A stretch of DNA of 64,000 nt from Leuconostoc suionicum. GTDB lineage: Bacteria > Bacillota > Bacilli > Lactobacillales > Lactobacillaceae. The position numbers and the translations under genes were made by a program. The stretch's first letter is position 1, and every line of letters starts with the position of its first letter. This document shows positions 28,768 through 38,549 of the stretch, piece by piece. The DNA is taken from contig NZ_CP015247.1 in NCBI RefSeq assembly GCF_001891125.1, positions 1,134,501 to 1,198,500 of the forward strand, in the 5' to 3' direction. The notes under the pieces were generated by a model that made no database searches, had not been told where the DNA came from, and saw only the letters and a list, made by a program, of their open reading frames with translations.

Positions 28768-29406
28768 ATGGCAATTACACAAGAAAGCAAACAAATTCAA
28801 GTGCTTCGATTTATTCATGAAGCACAATCAGAAAATGGTTACCCACCAACCGTCCGAGAAATTGGTGAAGCTGTTGGATTATCATCTTCTTCAACTATTC
28901 ACGGTCACATCGAACGACTAGTCAAAAAAGGTTATCTTTTAAAAGATGCTTCTAAACCAAGAGCTCGTGCGATCGAAGTAACCGATATTGGTTTAGAGAT
29001 GCTTGGCATTTCAACAACACCCGGAAAAATTCCGGTACTTGGAATGGTTACAGCGGGTACACCAATTTTGGCAGTGGAAGAAGAAGCAACCGAATTTTTC
29101 CCTATTCCAGATAATTTAATGCAATTTGATGGTGACCTGTTCATGCTTAATGTTCATGGTGATTCAATGGTTAACATTGGCATCCTAGATGGAGACAAAG
29201 TTATCGTACGTAAGCAAGAGAATGCTGATAATGGTGATGTCGTTGTCGCAATGAATGATAGCAATGAAGCGACAGTCAAGCGTTTTTTCCGTGAAGCCGA
29301 TCATTATCGCTTACAACCAGAAAATAACAGCATGGCGCCAATTATTTTGCAAAAAGTCTCTATTTTAGGAAAAGTCATCGGACTATATCGCGACGCTATT
29401 TATTAA
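28768..29406 (+). CDS. lexA: SOS repressor LexA
   Basis: A 212-residue repressor-protease. The winged helix-turn-helix occupies about 1-65 ([24 protein letters not shown]). The self-cleavage bond Ala96-Gly97 lies in MVTAGTP, and the catalytic pair is Ser133 (GDSMVNIG) and Lys171 (ATVKRF). All are intact. The ATG at 28768 gives the conserved N-terminus; the longer frame upstream runs through the promoter. Confidence 0.97.
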   Translation: MAITQESKQIQVLRFIHEAQSENGYPPTVREIGEAVGLSSSSTIHGHIERLVKKGYLLKDASKPRARAIEVTDIGLEMLGISTTPGKIPVLGMVTAGTPILAVEEEATEFFPIPDNLMQFDGDLFMLNVHGDSMVNIGILDGDKVIVRKQENADNGDVVVAMNDSNEATVKRFFREADHYRLQPENNSMAPIILQKVSILGKVIGLYRDAIY

Positions 29407-29415
29407 AAATCAAGT

Positions 29416-29445
29416 AAAAAGGCTCATCAGGGATGAGCCTTTTTA
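29416..29445. terminator. Bidirectional terminator, lexA / pyrE
   Basis: AAAAAGGCTCAT / ATGAGCCTTTTT with a five-base loop between two convergent genes. Confidence 0.9.
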
Positions 29446-30078
29446 TTATGCTTGCCAAGCATTTGGATTTTTCTTCCAATTTTGTAAGGTTTCAACTTGT
29501 GATTTATCGAGATCCCCACGCTTTACCGCTGTTTCAATGAGTTGTGAATATGTTGTTAGCGAGTTAAATGTTAGTCCTGCTTCGTCAAAATTTTTTTTAC
29601 CAGCTGGCAATTCATAAGAGAATATGGAAACAACGCCAAGTACACTTGCTCCCTCATTACGTACCGCATTTACTGCAGCCAACACAGAACCCCCTGTTGA
29701 TATCAAATCATCAATCAGAACGACTTTGCGATCTTTTACCAAGGCGCCTTCTGTTTGACGACCTGCCCCGTGATCTTTAGGTTTTGAACGTACATAGATC
29801 ATTGGCTTATTTAATTCTTCAGCTACCCAAGCCGAATGAGGAATACCTGCAGTAGCCACTCCACCAATAATCTCAACGTCACCATACTCTTTTTTTATTA
29901 ATTCAGATAACCCCTTATAAATATTTTGACGTACCAAAGGGAAACCAATGGTCATCCGATTATCTGTATATATTGGACTCTTTATACCCGAGGCCCACGT
30001 GAAAGGTTCTTCTGGTGAAAATTTTACGGCGCCAATTTCAAGTAAATCATTAGCTACTTGTTGTTTATAGTTTGTCAT
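29446..30078 (-). CDS. pyrE: Orotate phosphoribosyltransferase
   Basis: A 210-residue enzyme making OMP from orotate and PRPP. The PRPP motif is VVLIDDLISTGGSVLAA and the loop lysines are in RSKPKDHGAGRQTEG. It starts directly after the pyrF stop codon (no gap) and is the last gene of the pyrimidine operon. Confidence 0.97.
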   Translation of the reverse strand: MTNYKQQVANDLLEIGAVKFSPEEPFTWASGIKSPIYTDNRMTIGFPLVRQNIYKGLSELIKKEYGDVEIIGGVATAGIPHSAWVAEELNKPMIYVRSKPKDHGAGRQTEGALVKDRKVVLIDDLISTGGSVLAAVNAVRNEGASVLGVVSIFSYELPAGKKNFDEAGLTFNSLTTYSQLIETAVKRGDLDKSQVETLQNWKKNPNAWQA

Positions 30079-30774
30079 TTATTTTCTCCATTCATTGACA
30101 ACACGTTGATATGCAGCCACCGGGTTGGTCGATTTTGTAATTGATCGACCAACAACTAATCCAGTTGAATTCAACTTCTTGGCTTCCGCTGGCGTAGTCA
30201 CACGCACTTGATCTCCAGCTGCGTCACCAGCTAAACGAATACCGGGTGTGATACGTAAAAATCGGTCATTCGTGTGTGACTTAATTAAACTAGCCTCCAA
30301 AGGTGAACTAATTGTCCCGTCTATGCCCGCCGAGTATGCGAGCTCAGCCAAATGTGCAACACTTTCTTCAATAGTTGCTGTGGTTAGTTGTATCTCTTGT
30401 ATCTCAGCCTCCGAAAAAGAAGTTAGCTGTGTCACTGCAAGTAACTTTAACGCGTCACTCTTATTGGCAACAGCTGCTTCTAACATTCTTTTCCCTCCAG
30501 CTGCATGCAAAGTTAAATATTGTACATCTAGTTTTGATATATTAGCGACTGCACGACCAACAGTATTTGGAATATCGTAAAGTTTTAAATCTAAGAAAAT
30601 CGTATAGCCCAATGCACGTAGTTCTGTGATGAACTCTGGTCCCGTACGATAAAAAAGCTCCATACCGATTTTCAATGCTGGCTTTTCCACTAGATCTGAA
30701 AAAGGATCCAAAAATTTGCAAGTAGTGGTTGCATCGGGAAAGTCCAAAGCAATAAAGACTGGCTGTTCTATCAT
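30079..30774 (-). CDS. pyrF: Orotidine-5'-phosphate decarboxylase
   Basis: A 231-residue TIM-barrel enzyme producing UMP. FIALDFPDA at the N-terminus, the catalytic FLDLKLYDIPNTV (the DxKxxDI motif) and ITPGIRLAGDAAGDQVRV are present. It follows carB by 44 bases; pyrK and pyrD, which often stand here in Bacillus, are missing. Confidence 0.97.
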   Translation of the reverse strand: MIEQPVFIALDFPDATTTCKFLDPFSDLVEKPALKIGMELFYRTGPEFITELRALGYTIFLDLKLYDIPNTVGRAVANISKLDVQYLTLHAAGGKRMLEAAVANKSDALKLLAVTQLTSFSEAEIQEIQLTTATIEESVAHLAELAYSAGIDGTISSPLEASLIKSHTNDRFLRITPGIRLAGDAAGDQVRVTTPAEAKKLNSTGLVVGRSITKSTNPVAAYQRVVNEWRK

Positions 30775-30818
30775 TATGATCCTCCTATGTACATAAGCCG
30801 AAGCTTATTTGAAAAAGT

Positions 30819-33800
30819 TTAGTGCATTTCTTTCACGGTAAAACTGCGCGACTCTAATACTTCTAAGAAGGCACTAACTGTATCTAAAGCAGTAAACAAA
30901 GGCACGGCATTTTCAATGGCAGCATTTCTAATCAAGCGGCCATCGCTTTCAGCACGGTCATCTGCTTGAGTTGTGTTAATAACCACCTGTACTTTTTGTT
31001 GACGCAGTGCTGCAACCGCATTATTATCTGATTCCGAAATTTTATCGAGTACTTCCACAGGCAAGTCATTGTCTGACAAGTAAGCACCCGTACCGACAGT
31101 TGCAAACAAAGCAAATCCCAAATCATTGAATCTCTTTGCTAATTCAAGCGCCTCTTCTTTGTCATCATCAGCAACTGTGAACAAAACATTGCCATAACGT
31201 GGTACTTTGATGTTAGAAGCAATAAAGGCCTTATACAACGCCTTGGATAGGTTAATATCTGACCCCATGACTTCACCAGTAGACTTCATTTCTGGGCCGA
31301 GCAAAGAATCAACATCGGGCAACTTTGTGAACGAAAATATCGGTGCTTTAACATGCACCATATCATCATTAGGAACAAGTCCCGTCTCAAATCCCATTTC
31401 CGATAATTTTTCACCTAACATAACTCTTGTTGCTAATTGAGCGAGAGGAAGATGCGTAACTTTGGATATGAACGGTACTGTACGTGATGCACGTGGATTT
31501 ACTTCGATAACATATGCCGTATTTTCATGGATAACAAACTGCACGTTCATCAACCCTATTGTATTCATAGATTTAGCCAAATTAATAGAGGCCTGCACCA
31601 TTTCATCTTGAACTTTTTGTGACAAGTACTGTGGTGGGTAAACCGACATAGAATCCCCTGAGTGGACCCCCGCCCGTTCGATATGTTCCATAATACCTGG
31701 GATTACAGCTGTCTCACCATCTGACAAGACATCTACTTCTGCTTCTTGCCCCACTAGGTACGAATCAATCAATACCGGATGATCATTTGAAACCTTGACC
31801 GCACGCTGCATGTAGTCCTGGAGTTCATCGTCAGAAGAAACAATTTCCATTGCTCGACCACCCAAAACATATGAAGGACGAATCAATACGGGATATCCAA
31901 TGGATTGTGCAGCTGCTAATGCACCGTCAACTGTGGTTGCTGTTTTACCAATAGGTTGTGGTAAAGCAAGTTCTTTTATGACCTGATCAAATGCTTCACG
32001 ATCTTCGGCACGATTTAGATCCTCTACAGAGGTTCCCAAAATATTTACACCATTATCTAACAAAGGTTGAGCTAAATTAATTGCAGTTTGTCCGCCAAAC
32101 TGAACAACTACACCGACTGGATTCTCTAGCTCAATCACATTGAGAACATCTTCCAAGGTAAGTGGTTCAAAATACAATTTATCTGAGATGGAGAAATCCG
32201 TTGAAACGGTTTCTGGATTAGAATTCATAATAATCGCTTCATATCCAGCCCGTTGAATAGCCTTAACAGCATGAACAGTTGCATAATCAAATTCAACACC
32301 TTGCCCGATGCGAATCGGTCCAGATCCTAGTACAAGTACCGATTTTTTTGTACTAACAATCGATTCATTTTCCTGTTCATAAGTTGCATAATAATACGGC
32401 GTTGCCGATTCAAATTCTGCTGCAACAGTATCAACCATTTTGTAAACTGGTTTAATTTTTTTATCTTTGCGTAGTGTTCTAATATCAGCAGCTGTCTTGC
32501 TCCAGATTTTAGCAATTGTTTCGTCAGCAAAGCCATTCTTTTTAGCATATTGCAACTGATCAATATCTCCAACATGATTGGCAAGGTCTTGCTCAATTTC
32601 GATAACATGCAATACTTTATCCAAGAAAAATTCATCGATTAGTGTTTTATCATGAATAGTTTCAATCGAAACGCCTCGGCGCAATAAATCAGCAATCATA
32701 AACAAACGATCATCTCGAGCGGGCATTAATGCTGCTAACAGTTCATCATCTGAAAGATCCTTATAGGTTATATCATCTAGACCAATAGCCCCAATCTCTA
32801 GTGAGCGAACAGCCTTTAACATGGCTTCTTCCATATTGCGACCGATAGCCATCACTTCACCAGTTGCCTTCATTTGTGTGCCTAGGCGACGATCTGCTGT
32901 TGAAAATTTGTCAAATGGCCAGCGTGGAATTTTAAACACAACATAATCTAATGCTGGTTCAAACTCTGCCTTTGTCGTGCCAGTTACGGGATTGATAATC
33001 TCATCGAGTGTTAAGCCAACGGCAATTTTTGCAGCCATTTTGGCAATCGGATATCCAGTCGCTTTTGAAGCTAACGCAGAAGAACGACTGACACGTGGAT
33101 TGACTTCAATAATATAATATTTGTATGAATCAGGATCAAGTGCCATTTGAATATTGACACCACCCTCGATTTTTAATGCACGAATAATTTTTAATGCTGC
33201 ATCACGCATCATTTGAACTTCGCGATCAGATAATGTTTGAACTGGTGCAGTCACAATCGAATCTCCAGTATGAATACCAACTGGATCAAAGTTTTCCATT
33301 GAAGCAACAACCAATGCGTTATCATTAGCGTCACGCATTACTTCAAATTCAATCTCTTTGTAACCCGCAATCGAACGTTCAATCAACACTTGTGTTACCG
33401 GGGAAAGTTCTAATCCATTAGCCGTAATCTCCGAAAGTTCTTCATGGGTTTGAGCGATACCTCCGCCGGTACCACCTAACGTGTAGGCTGGACGAACAAT
33501 TACTGGATAACCATGTGTGTCAGCAAAATTAAGTGATTCTTCTAAAGTAGTTGCAATGATGGACTCTGGAATGGGCTCATTCAAACGTTCCATCAAGGCT
33601 TTAAATTCTTCACGATCTTCGGCCTCTTCGATTGCTGATAGCTTAGTTCCAAGTAACTCGATATTGAGTTCATCCAAAATTCCCGCTTCGGAAAGGTTTT
33701 TAGCCATATTTAATCCAGTTTGACCACCTAGCGTTGGCAAAATAGCATCTGGACGCTCTTTACGTAAGATACGTTCAATAAAATCAATTGACAAAGGCTC

Positions 33801-33998
33801 AATGTATACCTTGTCAGCAATTTCAGCGTCGGTCATAATCGTTGCCGGATTAGAATTTACTAAAATAACATGATACCCTTCTTCTTTTAAAGAGAGCGCA
33901 GCTTGTGTGCCAGAATAATCAAATTCGGCTGCTTGACCAATAACAATTGGTCCAGAACCAATCACTAATATTTTACTAATGTCTTGACGTTTAGGCAT
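30819..33998 (-). CDS. carB: Carbamoyl phosphate synthase large subunit
   Basis: A 1059-residue protein with two homologous ATP-grasp halves: N-terminal [24 protein letters not shown] and central [23 protein letters not shown], each followed by NPETVSTD-type loops, and a C-terminal allosteric region from about residue 935. The length is typical of the pyrimidine-linked CarB of Lactobacillales. It overlaps carA by 8 bases. Confidence 0.98.
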   Translation of the reverse strand: MPKRQDISKILVIGSGPIVIGQAAEFDYSGTQAALSLKEEGYHVILVNSNPATIMTDAEIADKVYIEPLSIDFIERILRKERPDAILPTLGGQTGLNMAKNLSEAGILDELNIELLGTKLSAIEEAEDREEFKALMERLNEPIPESIIATTLEESLNFADTHGYPVIVRPAYTLGGTGGGIAQTHEELSEITANGLELSPVTQVLIERSIAGYKEIEFEVMRDANDNALVVASMENFDPVGIHTGDSIVTAPVQTLSDREVQMMRDAALKIIRALKIEGGVNIQMALDPDSYKYYIIEVNPRVSRSSALASKATGYPIAKMAAKIAVGLTLDEIINPVTGTTKAEFEPALDYVVFKIPRWPFDKFSTADRRLGTQMKATGEVMAIGRNMEEAMLKAVRSLEIGAIGLDDITYKDLSDDELLAALMPARDDRLFMIADLLRRGVSIETIHDKTLIDEFFLDKVLHVIEIEQDLANHVGDIDQLQYAKKNGFADETIAKIWSKTAADIRTLRKDKKIKPVYKMVDTVAAEFESATPYYYATYEQENESIVSTKKSVLVLGSGPIRIGQGVEFDYATVHAVKAIQRAGYEAIIMNSNPETVSTDFSISDKLYFEPLTLEDVLNVIELENPVGVVVQFGGQTAINLAQPLLDNGVNILGTSVEDLNRAEDREAFDQVIKELALPQPIGKTATTVDGALAAAQSIGYPVLIRPSYVLGGRAMEIVSSDDELQDYMQRAVKVSNDHPVLIDSYLVGQEAEVDVLSDGETAVIPGIMEHIERAGVHSGDSMSVYPPQYLSQKVQDEMVQASINLAKSMNTIGLMNVQFVIHENTAYVIEVNPRASRTVPFISKVTHLPLAQLATRVMLGEKLSEMGFETGLVPNDDMVHVKAPIFSFTKLPDVDSLLGPEMKSTGEVMGSDINLSKALYKAFIASNIKVPRYGNVLFTVADDDKEEALELAKRFNDLGFALFATVGTGAYLSDNDLPVEVLDKISESDNNAVAALRQQKVQVVINTTQADDRAESDGRLIRNAAIENAVPLFTALDTVSAFLEVLESRSFTVKEMH

Positions 33999-35076
33999 TT
34001 GTAGTCTCCTTCTTTGAATCAGCTATCATATTCAAAAATTCATCAAATAAATATTCAGCATCGTGTGGACCAGGTGCTGCATCTGGGTGGAATTGAACAG
34101 AGAAAGCATTGTAGCCTTTTAGGCGAACGCCTTCAACAGTCTGATCATTAATTTCTTCGTGTGTCACAACTAGATCTGTTTTCTCTAAGCTGGCTCGTTC
34201 AACTGCATAGCCGTGATTTTGTGACGTAAAGTCTAATCTCGCTTTAGAAACTGTGCGCACGGCATGATTAAAACCACGATGACCAAATTTCATCTTGTAC
34301 GTTTCTGCGCCATTGGCGATTGCGAACAGCTGATGTCCCAAGCAAATGCCCATTAGCGGCAAATGCTTTTGTAGCTTCTGAATTGTTGGAATGGCATAGT
34401 CTACATCTTTGGGATCACCAGGTCCATTTGACAGTAAGATTCCGTCAGGGTTCGCTGCCAAAATTGTTTCTGCGTCCACATTAGCAGGAAATACCATCAC
34501 GTTAACACCGCGCTTGGCAAGCGAGCGAAGAATTGAATTTTTCAGTCCAAAATCAATGAGCGCGATTGATACACCATCAGTTGGGTTTTGATACTGTGTT
34601 TTTGTTGTTGCATCTGCAACCATTGTTTTCGATGTTTCAAACGCTTTTAGTCTCGCGATGACTTCATCCGTTATTTCATCAACAAGCGCTGCTTTCATGG
34701 AACCCTGATTACGTAACTCTTTTGTTAAAGCACGCGTATCAATGCCTGTTATGCCAGGCATCCCAGTTTTTTCTGCCCATTCTGGCAAACTCATCATTTT
34801 GCGCCAATTACTTGGTCGTCGAGCGATTTCGTGCACTACGATCGCAGATGCAGCGGGTCGCAAACTTTCAAAGTCATCACGATTAACCCCGTAATTACCG
34901 ATTAGTGGGTAAGTAAATACAATAATTTCACCTCGGTATGATAAATCTGTAATCGATTCTTGATAGCCAGACATACCAGTATTAAAAACTAACTCGGCCA
35001 TGATATCAACATCAGCACCAAAAGCTTCCCCTTCATATACTGATCCATTTTCTAATAATAAGTAGCGTTTTTTCAT
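33991..35076 (-). CDS. carA: Carbamoyl phosphate synthase small subunit
   Basis: A 361-residue glutaminase subunit. N-terminal [15 protein letters not shown] and the class I amidotransferase domain with the nucleophile in [14 protein letters not shown] are normal. The His of the triad lies in [17 protein letters not shown]. At the position of the usual triad Glu (HPE) this protein has Asp (HPD). Asp can often substitute, so activity is likely retained. Its start overlaps the pyrC stop as ATGA. Confidence 0.96.
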   Translation of the reverse strand: MKKRYLLLENGSVYEGEAFGADVDIMAELVFNTGMSGYQESITDLSYRGEIIVFTYPLIGNYGVNRDDFESLRPAASAIVVHEIARRPSNWRKMMSLPEWAEKTGMPGITGIDTRALTKELRNQGSMKAALVDEITDEVIARLKAFETSKTMVADATTKTQYQNPTDGVSIALIDFGLKNSILRSLAKRGVNVMVFPANVDAETILAANPDGILLSNGPGDPKDVDYAIPTIQKLQKHLPLMGICLGHQLFAIANGAETYKMKFGHRGFNHAVRTVSKARLDFTSQNHGYAVERASLEKTDLVVTHEEINDQTVEGVRLKGYNAFSVQFHPDAAPGPHDAEYLFDEFLNMIADSKKETTNA

Positions 35077-36350
35077 TTTACGTTATCCTTATATACAATT
35101 TCACCGTCAACCCACGTGGCCAGTGTTTTTCCATACACTTCCCATCCAATAAATGGTGAGTTTTTTCCCATCGATTCAAAGCTCTCAGTATCTATTTCAT
35201 AGTTATTCTCTAGATCAAACAGAGCAAGGTCTGCTCGCGCACCTTCTTCGACACTAGTGGGCGCCTGCAATTGGAATGCACTGACTGGAGCAGTGACCAT
35301 TCGCTCAAGCAAAGTTTCTAGAGTCATCACACCATTTTTGACCAAATAAGTATAAAGCAGTTGGAAACTCGTTTCGATTCCGGTAATGCCAAATGGTGCA
35401 TCTCGGAAAGACTTCTGTTTCTCTTCTTTTCCATGTGGCGCATGATCGGTAGCAACCATGTCGATGGTTCCATCCAACAATCCAGCGATAACTGCTTCAC
35501 GATCTCTCTGAGTTCGTAGTGGTGGATTCATTTTGAACATTGCATTATCAGAATTGATATCTTCTTCTGACAACAATAAGTGATGCGGAGAAACCTCTGC
35601 AGTAACATGAACACCTTCATGTTTAGCAATTCGCACCAATTCAACCGATTCCTTAGTTGAAATATGCGCGACATGATAATGAACACCAGTAGCTTTAGCT
35701 AGTACCAAATCTCGAGCAAGTTGTGAACTCTCTGCCAATCCCGTAATTCCCGGTAATGCTAACTTTATTGATGCTTCCCCCTCATTCATAACACCATCAT
35801 GAACCAGCGTGTCGTCTTCCAAATGCGCGGCTAAAGGTTTGTTGACCGATGCAGCGGCGACCATTGCTTGGAGCATAGTATTTGCTGTCTGTACCCCTTT
35901 ACCATCATTTGTGAATGCTTTGGCCCCAGCTGCTGACATCCCTTTAATATTGGTTACTTGAGTTGACGTCAAGTTATTTGAGATGGCCCCGTACTGTTCA
36001 ATATGAATCACACCATTTTGTTTATTTCGTGCAATTTGATTCGTTATCTTTTCTTCATTGTCAGGAACTGGATTTAAGTTAGGCATAGCAATCACAGTCG
36101 TAAACCCACCGCGTGCAGCCGCCTTAGATCCGCTATTAATCGTCTCCTTATACTCAAAACCAGGCTCACGAAAATGTACGTGCACATCTACTAATCCCGT
36201 TGAAAGAAAGGCTCCTTTGGCATCAAAAGTAGTGGCTGCATTACTTTCAAGATGATCACTAATCTTTTGAATGATTCCTTGGTCAATTAAAATATCTCGA
36301 AGAACGAGTTGATTGTTCCATAAAATTTTAGCATTTTTTATTAGTTGCAT
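35073..36350 (-). CDS. pyrC: Dihydroorotase
   Basis: A 425-residue class I amidohydrolase cyclising carbamoyl aspartate. Metal-binding VDVHVHFREPGFEYKETI, the second-metal region EVSPHHLLLSE and catalytic MVATDHAPHGKEEK are intact. It follows pyrB after four bases and is coupled to carA. Confidence 0.97.
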   Translation of the reverse strand: MQLIKNAKILWNNQLVLRDILIDQGIIQKISDHLESNAATTFDAKGAFLSTGLVDVHVHFREPGFEYKETINSGSKAAARGGFTTVIAMPNLNPVPDNEEKITNQIARNKQNGVIHIEQYGAISNNLTSTQVTNIKGMSAAGAKAFTNDGKGVQTANTMLQAMVAAASVNKPLAAHLEDDTLVHDGVMNEGEASIKLALPGITGLAESSQLARDLVLAKATGVHYHVAHISTKESVELVRIAKHEGVHVTAEVSPHHLLLSEEDINSDNAMFKMNPPLRTQRDREAVIAGLLDGTIDMVATDHAPHGKEEKQKSFRDAPFGITGIETSFQLLYTYLVKNGVMTLETLLERMVTAPVSAFQLQAPTSVEEGARADLALFDLENNYEIDTESFESMGKNSPFIGWEVYGKTLATWVDGEIVYKDNVK

Positions 36351-36354
36351 TTAC

Positions 36355-37248
36355 TTACTCCGTAACGTATTCTAAAATGGCCATTCGTGCATAAACGCCA
36401 TTGGTCATCTGGTCAAATATGCGTGATTTTGGTGCTTCAACTAAATCATCGGCAATTTCAACGTCTCGATTAACTGGGGCCGGATGCATAATAATACTAT
36501 TTTCTTTCAAATTTGCATAACGCGATTCAGTCAAACCATACATCTCATGATACTTTTTTGCCGAAAAATTTTGATTTTCAGTATGTGTAATTCGTTCATG
36601 CTGTACTCTAAGAAACATCACAACATCTTGTTCCGACCAATCAACATCAAGATCCACATGTTCGCCAAATGAATCAAAATCAACTGGTTGCCAATCTTTT
36701 GGTCCACTGAATGTCACTGTTGCGCCAAGATTGTTGAGTATCTCTGCATTTGAACGCGCTACTCGTGAATGTGCTAGATCTCCAATAATTCGAATCTTCA
36801 AACCTTCAAAATGCCCAAATTCTTGATAGATTGTCACTAAATCTAACAAACTTTGTGACGGGTGTTGGCCGCTGCCGTCCCCCGCATTTACAAGTTGTGG
36901 GATCGCATTCCCTTCACTTCGCAAGACATTTTCATACCATGAATTTTGAGAGTGACGGATTACTGCAACATCCACTCCAATTGCTTTAAGGGTTTTTAAG
37001 GTATCAACCAGACTCTCTCCTTTTGTCATCGAACTAGTTTGAGGGTTGATTTGTATTTGTTTCCAATTAAGTTGATTCTCTGCCATTTGGAAACTGCTAT
37101 GCGTTCTCGTTGAATTTTCAAAAAATAAATTTACAGCCGTTATCGATTTTGTTTTAGGTTGCTCACCTGATTTTAACGCCAACGCACGTTGTATTAAGTG
37201 TAGCACGTCATTTTTATTAATTGCATTTATATTCAAATAATTTCGCAT
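36355..37248 (-). CDS. pyrB: Aspartate carbamoyltransferase
   Basis: A 297-residue catalytic chain. Carbamoyl-phosphate loop FENSTRTHSSFQMAE, DGSGQHPSQSLLD, and RVQHERITHTENQ with HPAPVNRDVEI are diagnostic. The ATG at 37248 has AGAAGGG upstream; the nine extra codons of the longer frame overlap the attenuator and are unlikely. First gene of the pyrimidine operon; no regulatory chain gene pyrI is present, as usual in Gram-positives. Confidence 0.97.
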   Translation of the reverse strand: MRNYLNINAINKNDVLHLIQRALALKSGEQPKTKSITAVNLFFENSTRTHSSFQMAENQLNWKQIQINPQTSSMTKGESLVDTLKTLKAIGVDVAVIRHSQNSWYENVLRSEGNAIPQLVNAGDGSGQHPSQSLLDLVTIYQEFGHFEGLKIRIIGDLAHSRVARSNAEILNNLGATVTFSGPKDWQPVDFDSFGEHVDLDVDWSEQDVVMFLRVQHERITHTENQNFSAKKYHEMYGLTESRYANLKENSIIMHPAPVNRDVEIADDLVEAPKSRIFDQMTNGVYARMAILEYVTE

Positions 37249-37265
37249 ATTACCCTTCTTTATAC

Positions 37266-37390
37266 AAAAAACCAAGCGGTCTGAGCGACCGCTTGGTTCT
37301 AGAAAATGAGGGTAAAAGTGTACACTTCACCAAAAGTATCTAAAGCCTTGCAGGTCTCTCTGGACCTGATTAAAGGTTTTATTTTATTGA
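37266..37390 (-). promoter_or_regulatory. PyrR-type attenuator of the pyrimidine operon
   Basis: The leader holds the PyrR-binding loop, whose core CCAGAGAGACC with TGCAAGGC following spans about 37368-37343. It is followed by an anti-antiterminator and a strong terminator: AACCAAGCGGTC pairs with GACCGCTTGGTT (37270-37298), then six T. UMP-loaded PyrR would stabilise termination. pyrR itself is not in the window. Confidence 0.92.
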
Positions 37391-37395
37391 TAGTA

Positions 37396-37424
37396 ATCAT
37401 AGCATTTTTTAAAAGTTAATGCAA
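37396..37424 (-). promoter_or_regulatory. Promoter of the pyrimidine operon
   Basis: TTGCAT (37424-37419) and TATGAT (37401-37396), 17 bases apart, immediately downstream of the lepB stop codon. Confidence 0.8.
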
Positions 37425-37425
37425 C

Positions 37426-38049
37426 TTACTTACTAAAGAAATTTTTATTCCCTTGATTGACATTTGCTTTAGCTGTTTTGTTACTATTCCAAAATGGAAC
37501 AATGACTTTACCAACAATGTGCTTTTTATCTACAAATCCAAAATACCGACCATCATTTGAAACTGACCGATGATCTCCCATGACAAAATACTTGCCTTTT
37601 GGAACTGTAGAATTATTGCGATCCTTTTTCTGCCATAACGTACCAGAGGAAAGCGTCTTAAGAGACCATGTGCTGCCAAAAGACATTTCCGTTCCCTCTG
37701 TACGTTCACTCAAACTGATGAAGCTTTGATTAACTTTCTTGCCATTGACATACAAATTAGACGCTTTGTATTCAACTGTATCACCTGGAATCGCAATAAT
37801 ACGCTTCACGTACTTATCATCCCCAGACTGGTACCTGGGATCTTCATCTTTAGCGTTGAATACAATAACATCTCCACGCTTATAACTTGCCACTTTGTTT
37901 AGAAACACATTCTCTTTATCTTGCAAATTCGGTTCCATTGATGGTCCGCTAACTTTTACGCGTGTGAATAAAAATGAGCGAATAAGCACAACAATAAGAA
38001 TTGCAATGGCAATTGGGAAAACCCACTCCTTCAAAAATTTCATAAACAT
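37426..38049 (-). CDS. lepB: Signal peptidase I
   Basis: A 207-residue membrane protease that removes Sec signal peptides. A single N-terminal helix (about 10-27) is followed by the catalytic Ser in KVSGPSMEPNL and the catalytic Lys in YVKRIIAIPGDTV, then VPKGKYFVMGDHRSVSNDGRYFG. GGAAG 6 bases before the first ATG supports the start at 38049. A second lepB-like gene elsewhere is common but cannot be seen here. Confidence 0.96.
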   Translation of the reverse strand: MFMKFLKEWVFPIAIAILIVVLIRSFLFTRVKVSGPSMEPNLQDKENVFLNKVASYKRGDVIVFNAKDEDPRYQSGDDKYVKRIIAIPGDTVEYKASNLYVNGKKVNQSFISLSERTEGTEMSFGSTWSLKTLSSGTLWQKKDRNNSTVPKGKYFVMGDHRSVSNDGRYFGFVDKKHIVGKVIVPFWNSNKTAKANVNQGNKNFFSK

Positions 38050-38070
38050 AAATAACTTCCTTTACATAAA

Positions 38071-38097
38071 ATCACCAACAGAATAACTGTCGGTGAT
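38071..38097 (-). terminator. Hairpin downstream of the YlbF/YheA-type gene
   Basis: ATCACCGACAG / CTGTTGGTGAT (one G-U) with a five-base loop and a short T stretch on the minus strand, located before lepB. Read-through into lepB is possible. Confidence 0.65.
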
Positions 38098-38109
38098 AAT
38101 GAACTTAAT

Positions 38110-38463
38110 TTACTTCTGCAACTTAGAATAGGCTTCGGCAACGGGTTTTGTAACAATGTCATTTAATTCCGTTAGCAAAGTGTTCAAAGCCTGTTCTGCT
38201 TCCATCAGAGCATTAATTTTTTCGTCTTTTTGTACTTTTGCAGCAACTGCATCCCATTCCTTTTCTTGTTCAGGTTTTGGTTGTTGCTGGCTTTGCATCA
38301 TTTGTTGTACTGCCATTTGAATTTCTTGGAATTCACCAAACAACGCTTTAGAATCAGTGTCATTTTGTATTGCGTTAAATGCATTTTGCCATGCAATATA
38401 TTGTTGTGTTTCTGTCAAAATATTTGCCATTTCATTGGCATTATCGTAAATATTTACTGTCAT
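38110..38463 (-). CDS. YlbF/YheA (UPF0342) family protein
   Basis: A 117-residue all-helical protein with the family pattern YDNANEMANILTETQQYIAWQNA and EFQEIQMAVQQMM. The relatives YlbF, YmcA and YheA in Bacillus influence RNA processing and development; this UPF0342 branch is less well understood. It stands upstream of lepB on the same strand, separated by a hairpin. Confidence 0.9.
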   Translation of the reverse strand: MTVNIYDNANEMANILTETQQYIAWQNAFNAIQNDTDSKALFGEFQEIQMAVQQMMQSQQQPKPEQEKEWDAVAAKVQKDEKINALMEAEQALNTLLTELNDIVTKPVAEAYSKLQK

Positions 38464-38549
38464 GTTGTTTTCCTTTTTTACGTTATTCTATATCACTAAA
38501 ATCATATCACAACCAATAACTAATGTGAAACACTAATCAATCTAAACGT

